From Oceanispirochaeta sp963676905 (GTDB lineage: Bacteria; Spirochaetota; Spirochaetia; DSM-2461): 64,000 nucleotides of DNA. The DNA is taken from contig CAXXVE010000001.1 in the NCBI GenBank assembly GCA_963676905.2, positions 3,782,001 through 3,846,000 on the forward strand. The letters run 5' to 3'. The translations under genes and the position numbers were made by a program. Of the stretch, positions 52,876-61,309 are shown piece after piece; position 1 is the stretch's first letter; the number at the start of each line of letters is the position of its first letter. The notes below the pieces were generated by a model, which worked only from the letters and a program-made list of their open reading frames with translations, was not told where the DNA came from and did no database searches.

Positions 52876-53970
52876 TCAGGATTGCAGTATTTTCAGGGCT
52901 GCTTCGGCCACTTCGTCAGGACTTATGGTATCAAGGGAGTGCGGATCATTCCTGTCATACTCAAAACCAAGGTCCAGGCAGCCGGCGGAGGGAGAGGTGG
53001 ATTCAAAGTTCACGGCCTTTCCGGATACAGGTCCCCACCTTCTGACGGAGGTCGGCCCGTGCAGGGCCACAAGGGGAGCATCAACGGCGGCGGCCATATG
53101 CATGATCCCAGTGTTGACGCTTACAACAAGGCGTGAGTCCGCGAGAAGGGCCGGCAGTTCCTTAAGGGGAACCTTTCCTGCCATATCCTCAACAAGCCCG
53201 CCATGGGAACAGGCTGAGGCCACAGCCCCTGTCTTTACACTGTCGGCGGGTGCTCCTGTAAGAAGGACCCTGTGTCCCGCATCTGTCAGCCTGTTGATCA
53301 GGCTGACCCAGTTATCAGGATTCCACTCCTTGTACTCCGACATATACCCACCGGGTATCATATGAACGGCGGTGTAGTCCTTCTGCTTTTCCCGTGACCA
53401 CAGTGGTTCAATCCGGGGGCTGCTGCTGGTTTCGGCTCCAGCCGCCCTTACAAGGTCACGGAGATTGTCCATCTCATGCTGGTCACCCCGATGGAGGACC
53501 CACCTGTCATAGACATAGTGCCTCCCCTGCCCTTTTGTGCGGAATCCTATCTTGAATGAACTCTTTGCTCCGGCAGTGAGGAGAGAATTGAGCCGGGGCC
53601 AGGGACCAAAGTCGATCCAGAGATCAAAGTGCCCTTCACTCCTGATCTGCCTGCAGGCTTTGTCAGGCCGGGACACGGGAAGAACGGCCATTCTGTCCTG
53701 GGGACAGATCATCTGTGTGATGGCGGCATTGGTTCCTCCTGCAAAGAACACCATCTCTGCATCGGGATAGGCGGACTTCAGGTCCTTCAGAACAGCCGAG
53801 ATAAGAATGGTGTCTCCGATAGCCGCAGTGGCCAGAATACCGATTCTTTTTATATCCTCCCCGGGAGGAAGTGATTTTTTCCTGATCTTGAAGAGTCCGG
53901 CGATAAATGTCATCGGAATGCCCGCTATGAAGTCTGCCCTTCTGAGCAGTCTGTTGCCTCTGTCAGCCAT
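52876..53970 (-). CDS. Glycosyltransferase family 9 (heptosyltransferase-like)
   Basis: 364 residues. G-I-L-A-T-A-A-I-G-D-T-I-L near 45 is the acceptor-side loop with the catalytic Asp of the ADP-heptose:LPS heptosyltransferase family. The C-terminal half has S-V-N-T-G-I-M-H-M-A-A-A-V-D-A-P-L-V-A-L-H-G-P-T, the family donor-binding signature. The partner of the ADP-heptose pathway encoded around it. It overlaps hldE by 8 bp. Confidence 0.88.
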   Translation of the reverse strand: MADRGNRLLRRADFIAGIPMTFIAGLFKIRKKSLPPGEDIKRIGILATAAIGDTILISAVLKDLKSAYPDAEMVFFAGGTNAAITQMICPQDRMAVLPVSRPDKACRQIRSEGHFDLWIDFGPWPRLNSLLTAGAKSSFKIGFRTKGQGRHYVYDRWVLHRGDQHEMDNLRDLVRAAGAETSSSPRIEPLWSREKQKDYTAVHMIPGGYMSEYKEWNPDNWVSLINRLTDAGHRVLLTGAPADSVKTGAVASACSHGGLVEDMAGKVPLKELPALLADSRLVVSVNTGIMHMAAAVDAPLVALHGPTSVRRWGPVSGKAVNFESTSPSAGCLDLGFEYDRNDPHSLDTISPDEVAEAALKILQS

Positions 53971-55354
53971 TGTCTCTCATCCTCTCAATGATTCCCGTAG
54001 TTGAATGCCCGTCCACAAGAGAAATGATTACAGTTTCCCCCGCAAACTCACGTCCCACTACGGTTTCAGGGGTATAGTCACCCCCTTTGGTCAGGACATC
54101 GGGTCTGATAGCCTTGATAAGTTCATAGGGAGTATCTTCGTCAAAGACAATGACATGGTCTACAAACTCCAGGGCATCAAGGACTTCCGCCCTTGACTCC
54201 TGATCGTTGACAGGCCGCTCCGGTCCTTTCAGGCGTTTCACCGAGTCATCGCTGTTGAGTCCCACAATAAGGATATCCCCCAGCTCCGCGGTACGACGCA
54301 GATAATCAACATGGCCTCTGTGGAGGATGTCAAAACAGCCGTTGGTAAAGACAATCCTTTTATCACGGGAACGCAGCTGGGATGCCAGTGCGGCGGCATC
54401 GGCGCTGCCATGAAAATGGAGGTGTATCAGTGTATCGAAGGTGGGCTTATCGATAACCCAGGTTCCCGAATGGCCGACGGCAATACCCGCGGCCCTGTTG
54501 GCAAGTTTGACAGCCTCTTCCGGTTCCGCTCCTGAAGCGAGGAGAAAGGAAGCAGTAGCCATTACAGTATCTCCGGCGCCGGATACATCATAGACCTCAC
54601 GGGCTACTGTAGGAAAATGCCTTACTCCCTTTTCTGTGACAAGTGTCATCCCCATCTCGGAACGTGTAACAAGGAGAGCTTTCAGGGAATACCGTTTGCG
54701 GATTTCTGAAGCAGCGGCAACCACATCTTCATCCCTGTTTTCAACCTTCTGCCCCAGAACAGCTGAGAGCTCGTTCAGATTAGGAGTCACCATGGCGGCT
54801 CCCTCATATTTCTGCCAGTCACTCCCCTTGGGATCTACAAATACGGGAATACCATGCTCTGCTGCCAGGGAGAGGATTCGCCGGCAGAGCCCGGGAGTAC
54901 AGAAGCCCTTGTTATAGTCTGAGATGACAATACCTTTAATCCGGGAGAGATCCAGCGAACCGGCCATGGAAAGAACAAGGTCTTCCTCTTCCGGCTTCAA
55001 GGGTGAAGTATCTTCTGTATCGAAACGGAGCATCTGCTGACGCCCGCCGAGGACCCGCGATTTCTGAATGGTGGGTTTATCTCCCTCCAGGGGAAGAAAA
55101 TCCACACTGTTTTCTTTATAATACCCCTGCAGCCAGCGGCCGCCGTCATCCCTGCCGATTCCGGCAATAAGGTGGGTTTCGGCCCCCAGCCCTGAGAGAT
55201 TGCTGACCACGTTACCGGCACCGCCGGGATATTGTTTTACACTGCTTACATGGACCACCGGAACCGGGGCCTCAGGACTTATGCGGTTGACTTTACCGTG
55301 ATAATAACAGTCTATCATCACATCACCGAAGACTAGAATCTGAATTGTTTGCAT
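53963..55354 (-). CDS. hldE: Bifunctional heptose 7-phosphate kinase / heptose 1-phosphate adenylyltransferase
   Basis: About 463 residues. The N-terminal PfkB-type kinase (1-315) has G-G-A-G-N-V-V-S-N and the catalytic D-V-S-G-A-G-D-T. The C-terminal nucleotidyltransferase (about 330-463) has F-T-N-G-C-F-D-I-L-H-R-G-H-V and ends with S-T-T-G-I-I-E. It makes D-glycero-beta-D-manno-heptose 1,7-bisphosphate and then, after GmhB action, ADP-heptose. ATG 55354 is taken; a GTG three codons upstream is possible. The divergent genes encode GmhA and GmhB. Confidence 0.94.
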   Translation of the reverse strand: MQTIQILVFGDVMIDCYYHGKVNRISPEAPVPVVHVSSVKQYPGGAGNVVSNLSGLGAETHLIAGIGRDDGGRWLQGYYKENSVDFLPLEGDKPTIQKSRVLGGRQQMLRFDTEDTSPLKPEEEDLVLSMAGSLDLSRIKGIVISDYNKGFCTPGLCRRILSLAAEHGIPVFVDPKGSDWQKYEGAAMVTPNLNELSAVLGQKVENRDEDVVAAASEIRKRYSLKALLVTRSEMGMTLVTEKGVRHFPTVAREVYDVSGAGDTVMATASFLLASGAEPEEAVKLANRAAGIAVGHSGTWVIDKPTFDTLIHLHFHGSADAAALASQLRSRDKRIVFTNGCFDILHRGHVDYLRRTAELGDILIVGLNSDDSVKRLKGPERPVNDQESRAEVLDALEFVDHVIVFDEDTPYELIKAIRPDVLTKGGDYTPETVVGREFAGETVIISLVDGHSTTGIIERMRDNG

Positions 55355-55398
55355 TGGAACCACTTATTGTTTACATTTTCCTTCAGGAACACCTTTTG

Positions 55399-55427
55399 AA
55401 TCTAGACCAATCCCCCTGTGGAGTCAA
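55399..55427 (-). promoter_or_regulatory. Promoter of the hldE operon
   Basis: On the minus strand, TTGACT (55422-55427), 17 bp, TAGATT (55399-55404), 44 bp before the hldE ATG. Confidence 0.6.
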
Positions 55428-55521
55428 TACAATTCATTTCCCGGGAGGGAGTTCATACGGGACTATTAAGGAATAATTGTATCTGATAAGATGCAGCGAA
55501 AGAAAAAATGAGAGGCAGCTG

Positions 55522-56199
55522 ATGAACGACTGGAAATCCGATAAATTCATTAACCCCATACTCGAAGATTTCGAAACCCGCTACCCCCTTATGGGAATGG
55601 ATATGGTGACACCCGCCCTTGATATTCTGATTCCCGCCATTGAAGACGGCAAGGTGATCTATACCTGCGGAAACGGAGGAAGCGCTGCCGACGCGGATCA
55701 TATCGTCGGGGAACTTATGAAAGGCTTTGTAATGAAGAGACTCTACGGAGATGATTTCCGCAGAAAACTTGAGACAGCCGACCCCGAAAGAGGGACAATC
55801 CTGGCGGACTCACTGGAGCAGGGCATCCCCGCCATCTGCCTCAATGCGACAGGGTCCCTTACAAGCGCCTTTGCCAACGATGTCAACTATGAGATGGCTT
55901 TTGCCCAGCAGCTTGCCGTTCTCGGAAAACCTGGCGACATTCTCTGGTGTCTCTCCACCTCGGGGAACTCCGCGAATATACTCTATGCTGCAGCCGCCGC
56001 CTCAGCAAGGGGAATGAAGGTCCTCTCCATGACCTCTGCCTCGGGAGGGAAGCTGAAAGGGAAATCCGACTACTGCATGAATGTGCCTGAAACAGAGACC
56101 CACAAAGCCCAGGAGTATCACCTCCCGCTCTATCACTGCCTCTGCCTCTGTCTTGAAGCATACTTCTTCGGAGAAGCCGAAACGGGAGCCGGAGAGTGA
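55522..56199 (+). CDS. gmhA: Sedoheptulose 7-phosphate isomerase
   Basis: 225 residues from ATG 55522, preceded by GAGGCAG; an ATG at 55477 is less likely. The SIS fold shows C-G-N-G-G-S-A-A-D-A-D-H near 53 and L-S-T-S-G-N-S-A-N-I near 140, the phosphate loops of GmhA, and a Glu/His pair at E-T-H-K-A-Q-E-Y-H. It turns sedoheptulose 7-phosphate into heptose 7-phosphate, the first step. The segment R-L-Y-G-D-D…E-R-G-T-I-L around 72-95 is longer than in short GmhA enzymes. Confidence 0.92.
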   Translation: MNDWKSDKFINPILEDFETRYPLMGMDMVTPALDILIPAIEDGKVIYTCGNGGSAADADHIVGELMKGFVMKRLYGDDFRRKLETADPERGTILADSLEQGIPAICLNATGSLTSAFANDVNYEMAFAQQLAVLGKPGDILWCLSTSGNSANILYAAAAASARGMKVLSMTSASGGKLKGKSDYCMNVPETETHKAQEYHLPLYHCLCLCLEAYFFGEAETGAGE

Positions 56200-56762
56200 A
56201 TAAAGCTCTCTTTCTTGACCGCGACGGAGTCATCAATGAGGATACAGGATATGTTCATGCCATTGAGGGCTACCGTTTTATGGACGGGATCTTCCAGGTC
56301 TGCCGGGATTTCAAAGAGGCGGGATACCTGATTATCATAATTACAAACCAGTCAGGCGTAGCCCGTGGATATTTTACAGAGGATGATTTCTACAACCTCA
56401 ACAATCATATGCTGAGGGCTTTTGAAGCCGAAGGGATTGAGATCGACAGGGTCTACTCCTGCTTCCACCATCCCGACGGCAAGGGTGAATACCGCAAGAG
56501 CTGCGGCTGCCGGAAACCCGAGCCGGGTCTGTTTCTTCAGGCCCGGGATGATTTTGATATAGATATGTCTGCTTCGCTAATGGTGGGAGACAGGCCTTCT
56601 GACATTAAGGCCAGCACCGCTGCAGGAGTCGAAACAGGCTTTCTGATCAGGGGACAGTACCCTCTGGAAGAGGCAGACCCCTCATGTACCGTAATCAACG
56701 GACTCTCGGACCTGCTTGAAATATCAAAAAGGGCGGGACTGATCCCGGCGGGCCGTTCCTGA
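56196..56762 (+). CDS. gmhB: Heptose 1,7-bisphosphate phosphatase
   Basis: 188 residues, HAD family. The catalytic pair is in F-L-D-R-D-G-V-I-N-E-D near 8, and the zinc-binding knuckle C-F-H-H-P…C-G-C-R-K-P is intact. M-V-G-D-R-P-S-D gives the Mg2+ aspartates. It removes the 7-phosphate of heptose bisphosphate between the two HldE steps. The GTG start overlaps the gmhA stop by 4 bp (GTGA), so the two are coupled. Confidence 0.92.
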   Translation: MNKALFLDRDGVINEDTGYVHAIEGYRFMDGIFQVCRDFKEAGYLIIIITNQSGVARGYFTEDDFYNLNNHMLRAFEAEGIEIDRVYSCFHHPDGKGEYRKSCGCRKPEPGLFLQARDDFDIDMSASLMVGDRPSDIKASTAAGVETGFLIRGQYPLEEADPSCTVINGLSDLLEISKRAGLIPAGRS

Positions 56763-56795
56763 CCCTGCCGGAATCACCTCAAGGCTGAAATACCC

Positions 56796-59486
56796 TCAGG
56801 GCAGTTTAAATCTGATGGAGTATCTACCCGAAGGTGCCTCTGCTTCAGGGATGCCCTCTTTTTCAAGAAACTCAAGTCCGTCTCCATCCATCAGAACAGC
56901 CTCGTCCATAAGCCGGATTGCCGCCGTAGTGTTGGCCGGAATATCCACAGTCAGCAGAATGCTCTTTCCACCGTTTTTCCCGGCAGCCTGACTGGACGGC
57001 TCAACTTCCCAACGGACTCCGACCTTGCCGTAGACTGACTTGTACCCGGCCTGTACATAGCTTAGATTTCCACCTATCCGGGGTGCAATAATGGTACGGG
57101 CATAACCGGGAGCCTTTTCATCAATATCAAGACCAGCAGCTACACGGTAGAGCCACTCACCGATGGCGCCGTAGGCATAGTGGTTAAAGGAGTTCATATC
57201 AGGGCTCCACATGGAGCCGTCGGGCTTAATGCCGTCCCAGTGCTCCCATATTGTTGTGGCACCCTTTTTAACCTGATAGAGCCAGGAGGGAAAGTCATCC
57301 TTCAGCAGCAGATCATAGGCCTCTTCCAGACAGCCGTTTGAACTGAGAGCATGGCAGAAGTAGGGAGTTCCCACAAATCCAGTCAGCAGGTGACCGCCCT
57401 CAGCGGCAAGGAGTTCCTTAAGAGCCTCCACTGTCCGGCTTCTGAACTTTTCGGGAACCAGATTGAAGTGGAGGGCCAGAATGTGACTTGTCTGTGTCCG
57501 GGCAGTCATATCCCCCCGGGCATCAAAGAAGGTCTTCTGAAAAGCCTCAACAATCTCACCGTAGAGAGCTTCATACTCACGGGCAATTTCCTCTCTGCCC
57601 AGAATCCTTGATATTTTTGCAAAGAGATCTGTTGAGAATGCATAGTACGCCGTACATGTCAGATCATTGGGAGTCGCACCGAAGTAGCTTCCCTCTTCGG
57701 CATCAAGGGCAACCCAGTCACCGAACTGCAGCTGATAGTTCCAGATATTCCCCCTGGCATGGCTCTTCATAAAATCGATCCAGCCCTTCATGCTGTCAAA
57801 CTGCTTTTCCAGAATATCTTTGTCTCCGAAAGTGAGATAGAGTGTCCAGGGATTGATTACCGCAGCATCCGCCCAGGCGGCAGCAGAGTGTTTTCCCTTG
57901 TTGAGGAGCCAGTTGTCAAAGGGATACTTGTAGAGCATATCGGGCACAACATGGGGCACTCCCCCCTCCTCGGTCTGATCCAGAGCCAGATCCCGCAGCC
58001 ATTTGCTGAAGAAGGTGTAGGTGTTCACATTGAAGCTGGCGGTGCGGCAGAAGATCTGGGCGTCCCCTGTCCACCCCATCCTCTCATCCCGCTGCGGGCA
58101 GTCTGTGGGAACATCGACAAAGTTGCTTTTAAGACCCCAGAGGATATTGTGCTGCAGCTGGTTCAGATCGGGGTTGGAGCACTCGAATGAACCTGTCTGT
58201 TCCATATCCGAGTGAATAACATGGGCTGTAAAATTATCAAGATCCGCCCTGCCGCAGAAGGACTCCACATGGATGAAACGGAAACCGTAGAATGAAAAAC
58301 CGGGTCTGTAGCAGAAGGGCTTATCGTCCTTCAGAGTATAGGTAAGCCTCTGCTCCGCCCGTCTCAGATTGTCGGTATAGACATTGCCGTCCTTGTCGAG
58401 GACCTCAAAGCACCTTAGTACAATTGTATCCCCGGCCTGCCCCTGTCCCCGGACTTCGGGAATGGCGGACATATTCTGGCCGAAATCGATGACCTTTTCA
58501 TTCCGGGGAGTCACAAAGACAAGTTTCGGCGCCATCTGCTGGATGAAGCGGACAGGTGCTCCCACCTGGGGTTCAATTCGCTCGGATGTACAGGGGCAGG
58601 ACCGCACCGCAGACCATGAAGAGTCATCAAAGCCGGGAGTGTCCCAACCCGTCATCTCACGGCGGGCATCATAAACTTCACCATCGTAGATCTGGGCATG
58701 GATAACAGGACTCTCAGATCCCTTCCAGTTCTCGTCGCTGTACAGGCTCTCTCTGCTGCCGTCGGTATAAGAGATGTCGAGACGGAGGGCAAGGGATGCG
58801 TAGTCTCCGTAGAAGTTATGGATCTGCAGAAAGCTCATGGTTCCCTTGTACCATCCTGCTCCCAGATGGGCTCCCAGGACATTGCCGCCCTTCATAAGGA
58901 GTCCTGTCACATCATAGCTCTGATACAGAAGACGGTGATCATAGCTGGTCCATCCCGGTGCAAGCTGATCTTCCGAGACCTTCAAACCGTTAATAGAGAG
59001 CTGATAGAGGCCCTGTGCTGTCGAGTAGACAACGGCGGACTCCACCTCCTTCTCCAGGCTGAACTCCCGTCTGAGGAGGGTCCCCTTTGACTTTTCAATA
59101 TCCTCAGGCCCTTCGGCAGTGATAAACCGGGATTTCAGGTCATCAGGATTCTTTAAACCGCCCATAAGCCAGACCGGTTTGCTGAAGGCAGTGGTGACAA
59201 CCCCTTCGGTATCGGCTTCGGTAACCGCTTTGACACGGCCATAGTACTTTTTACCCTCTTCCGGAATAAAATCTCCGGCGGTAATCCCCGACGAGCGGCT
59301 TTCATCAGCCAGTCCCGAATCATAAATGACGTCAGAAAAGGACGCATCACGGGAGATCTGAAGCTGATACTGCTTCTGACGGCAGTTTCTGAAACCGCAG
59401 GAAATGCTCCAGGAAAACCGGGGTGCCTCAGTAAGTCCTGATGCAGAGTCCTGAAAGTTTATTTTAAGAGAGGAAATTTCAGACAT
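56796..59486 (-). CDS. Alpha-L-rhamnosidase, glycoside hydrolase family 78
   Basis: 896 residues, no signal peptide, so it acts on imported oligosaccharides in the cytosol. Beta-sandwich domains (Bac_rhamnosid_N) come first, then a six-hairpin catalytic barrel with D-C-P-Q-R-D-E-R-M-G-W-T-G-D near 465 (acid) and T-T-I-W-E-H-W-D-G near 745 (proposed base Glu), and a C-terminal beta-sandwich. It releases terminal L-rhamnose from plant or microbial glycosides. It lies 26 bp after its ABC transporter genes. Confidence 0.93.
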   Translation of the reverse strand: MSEISSLKINFQDSASGLTEAPRFSWSISCGFRNCRQKQYQLQISRDASFSDVIYDSGLADESRSSGITAGDFIPEEGKKYYGRVKAVTEADTEGVVTTAFSKPVWLMGGLKNPDDLKSRFITAEGPEDIEKSKGTLLRREFSLEKEVESAVVYSTAQGLYQLSINGLKVSEDQLAPGWTSYDHRLLYQSYDVTGLLMKGGNVLGAHLGAGWYKGTMSFLQIHNFYGDYASLALRLDISYTDGSRESLYSDENWKGSESPVIHAQIYDGEVYDARREMTGWDTPGFDDSSWSAVRSCPCTSERIEPQVGAPVRFIQQMAPKLVFVTPRNEKVIDFGQNMSAIPEVRGQGQAGDTIVLRCFEVLDKDGNVYTDNLRRAEQRLTYTLKDDKPFCYRPGFSFYGFRFIHVESFCGRADLDNFTAHVIHSDMEQTGSFECSNPDLNQLQHNILWGLKSNFVDVPTDCPQRDERMGWTGDAQIFCRTASFNVNTYTFFSKWLRDLALDQTEEGGVPHVVPDMLYKYPFDNWLLNKGKHSAAAWADAAVINPWTLYLTFGDKDILEKQFDSMKGWIDFMKSHARGNIWNYQLQFGDWVALDAEEGSYFGATPNDLTCTAYYAFSTDLFAKISRILGREEIAREYEALYGEIVEAFQKTFFDARGDMTARTQTSHILALHFNLVPEKFRSRTVEALKELLAAEGGHLLTGFVGTPYFCHALSSNGCLEEAYDLLLKDDFPSWLYQVKKGATTIWEHWDGIKPDGSMWSPDMNSFNHYAYGAIGEWLYRVAAGLDIDEKAPGYARTIIAPRIGGNLSYVQAGYKSVYGKVGVRWEVEPSSQAAGKNGGKSILLTVDIPANTTAAIRLMDEAVLMDGDGLEFLEKEGIPEAEAPSGRYSIRFKLP

Positions 59487-59512
59487 ATTGATACTCCGTT
59501 TATATTAAAAGA

Positions 59513-60346
59513 TCAGCCTTTTACTGCTCCGCCCATCATCCCCGTCACAAGCTGTCTCTGAAAGAAGATGAAAATAACAAGCGGTATGATTGTAATAACC
59601 ACAACATTGGCAAAAAGCAGGTTCCACTGAGTACTGAACTGGCTTATGAAAGAGTAGAGCGTCAGAGGGGCTGTAATATTTTTTGCTCCCGGGAGGAAAT
59701 AGAGGGGGCCTACAAAGTCATTGAATATCTTCACCGAGGTTGTAACTACAACAGTCACAATCGCCGGTTTCAACAGAGGGAGAATTACGGAAAAAAAGAT
59801 CCGCAGAGGAGAGGCACCATCCATAAATGAGGCTTCATCCAGATCCCTTGGAATAGATGTCATAGCTGTTCTGAAGATTACGACTGCAAAAGGCATAAAC
59901 AGTGCCGCATCTATCATAATCATCCCGAAGAGAGTCTTGTATATACCGAGTTTCCGAAGCAGAAATACTGTCGGTACAACCGCCGGGGGAATCATAAGGC
60001 CCGCAACAAGAACAGCCATAACAATCGTGGCCAGCCTGTCGTTTCGCCTTTGGGCGACAAAGGCTAAAAGAGCGGAAAGGACAACAACCAGAAGCACAGA
60101 TCCCACTGTCAGCCAGGAACTGTTCAAGAGGGCCCGAATCATCCTGAAGTTCCCAAAGGCAACAACATCCGCCATGTTCTGGAAGAAGAGGAATTCACCG
60201 GGTAAGCTGAACTTCAGAAGGGCTGCTTCCTGACTTGTTTTGGATGCCATAAGCAGTATGTATAGAAAGGGAATTATAAAAACAGTAAGCATTACAAGAA
60301 AAACAAGCAGATTGGCCAGTTTGGGAGTCAGTGTGTTTTTTCTCAT
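59513..60346 (-). CDS. Rhamnoside/sugar ABC transporter permease (CUT1, MalG type)
   Basis: 277 residues, six helices. The coupling loop D-E-A-S-F-M-D-G-A near 180 is the E-A-A motif of the family. It overlaps the preceding permease gene by 4 bp, and the rhamnosidase gene follows, so the imported solute is probably a rhamnose-containing oligosaccharide. Confidence 0.9.
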   Translation of the reverse strand: MRKNTLTPKLANLLVFLVMLTVFIIPFLYILLMASKTSQEAALLKFSLPGEFLFFQNMADVVAFGNFRMIRALLNSSWLTVGSVLLVVVLSALLAFVAQRRNDRLATIVMAVLVAGLMIPPAVVPTVFLLRKLGIYKTLFGMIMIDAALFMPFAVVIFRTAMTSIPRDLDEASFMDGASPLRIFFSVILPLLKPAIVTVVVTTSVKIFNDFVGPLYFLPGAKNITAPLTLYSFISQFSTQWNLLFANVVVITIIPLVIFIFFQRQLVTGMMGGAVKG

Positions 60347-61221
60347 ACATTGATTTCCTTTTTACTAAAGAATGCCCTCAGGGGAAAGACAAGGATTGTT
60401 ACCATCAGAAAGAGAATGACATTTCCAGCAGTTGAGAGCCCGTAGAATCCGGCCTGATACTGCTTATAGATAATGGAAGTCAAAACATCTGATGCGAAAC
60501 CGGGTCCCCCTCCCGTCATGGCCCATATAAGGTCGAAAGATCTTAATCCTCCGATGAAGGAAAGCATAATAACTGTGAACGTGGAGTTCCTTACAAGGGG
60601 GATAATGACATGACGGAATTTGATCCAGAAACCGCCGTCAAGTTTTACAGCGTCAAAATAGTCCTGGGGAATGGCTAGGATTCCGCCCATATAAATAACT
60701 GTAGCAATTCCCAGCCCCTGCCATACATCTACAAGCACAACAGAGTAGAGGGCCAGTTTCGGATTACCAAGCCAATCGACCATGGGCAGTCCTATTGTGG
60801 ATAAAGCGACATTAATAAGACCGGTCTGGGGCTGCATCATCATTGAAAATGTAATTCCCACAGCAATTGTACTTATAAGGACCGGAAAGAATACGACACT
60901 GCGATAAAATCCCTTGAACCGGATTCCCGAAGTGAGTAGAACAGCCACAGGAAGGGCTATTACAGTCTTTAGACCACTCGTCAGAATGGCATAGATAAAA
61001 GTATTTTTCAGACCGATGGAGAGCATGGGGTCAGACAGAAATGCCTTATAGTTCTCAAGCCCGATATAGGTGGCATCGAAGATGGTCCAGCGGGTCAGGC
61101 TGTAATAGAACGAAGCCAGCGTCGGTATGATAAAGAAAATACCGAATGTAATTATTGCAGGAAGATAAAACCAGTTTGGATAGGAACTGAGCAGTGACTT
61201 TGAGCTCTCTTTTTTTCTCAT
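60343..61221 (-). CDS. Rhamnoside/sugar ABC transporter permease (CUT1, MalF type)
   Basis: 292 residues, six helices, with F-P-V-L-I-S-T-I-A-V-G-I-T-F and the coupling loop D-A-V-K-L-D-G-G-F near 190. It starts after an 88-bp gap that holds a stem-loop behind the binding-protein gene. No ATPase gene is present in the operon. Confidence 0.9.
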   Translation of the reverse strand: MRKKESSKSLLSSYPNWFYLPAIITFGIFFIIPTLASFYYSLTRWTIFDATYIGLENYKAFLSDPMLSIGLKNTFIYAILTSGLKTVIALPVAVLLTSGIRFKGFYRSVVFFPVLISTIAVGITFSMMMQPQTGLINVALSTIGLPMVDWLGNPKLALYSVVLVDVWQGLGIATVIYMGGILAIPQDYFDAVKLDGGFWIKFRHVIIPLVRNSTFTVIMLSFIGGLRSFDLIWAMTGGGPGFASDVLTSIIYKQYQAGFYGLSTAGNVILFLMVTILVFPLRAFFSKKEINV

Positions 61222-61248
61222 AAAATATTCTCATTATTTGATGATTAG

Positions 61249-61279
61249 TCCCGCAAACCACCTTAAGGGGCTTGCGGGA
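61249..61279 (-). other. Intercistronic stem-loop after the rhamnoside binding-protein gene
   Basis: TCCCGCAA and TTGCGGGA (61249-61256 and 61272-61279) form a perfect 8-bp stem with a 15-nt loop. On the minus strand there is no real T run. Confidence 0.65.
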
Positions 61280-61309
61280 TAAGTTAGGAAACTATTGCGT
61301 TACAGGATC

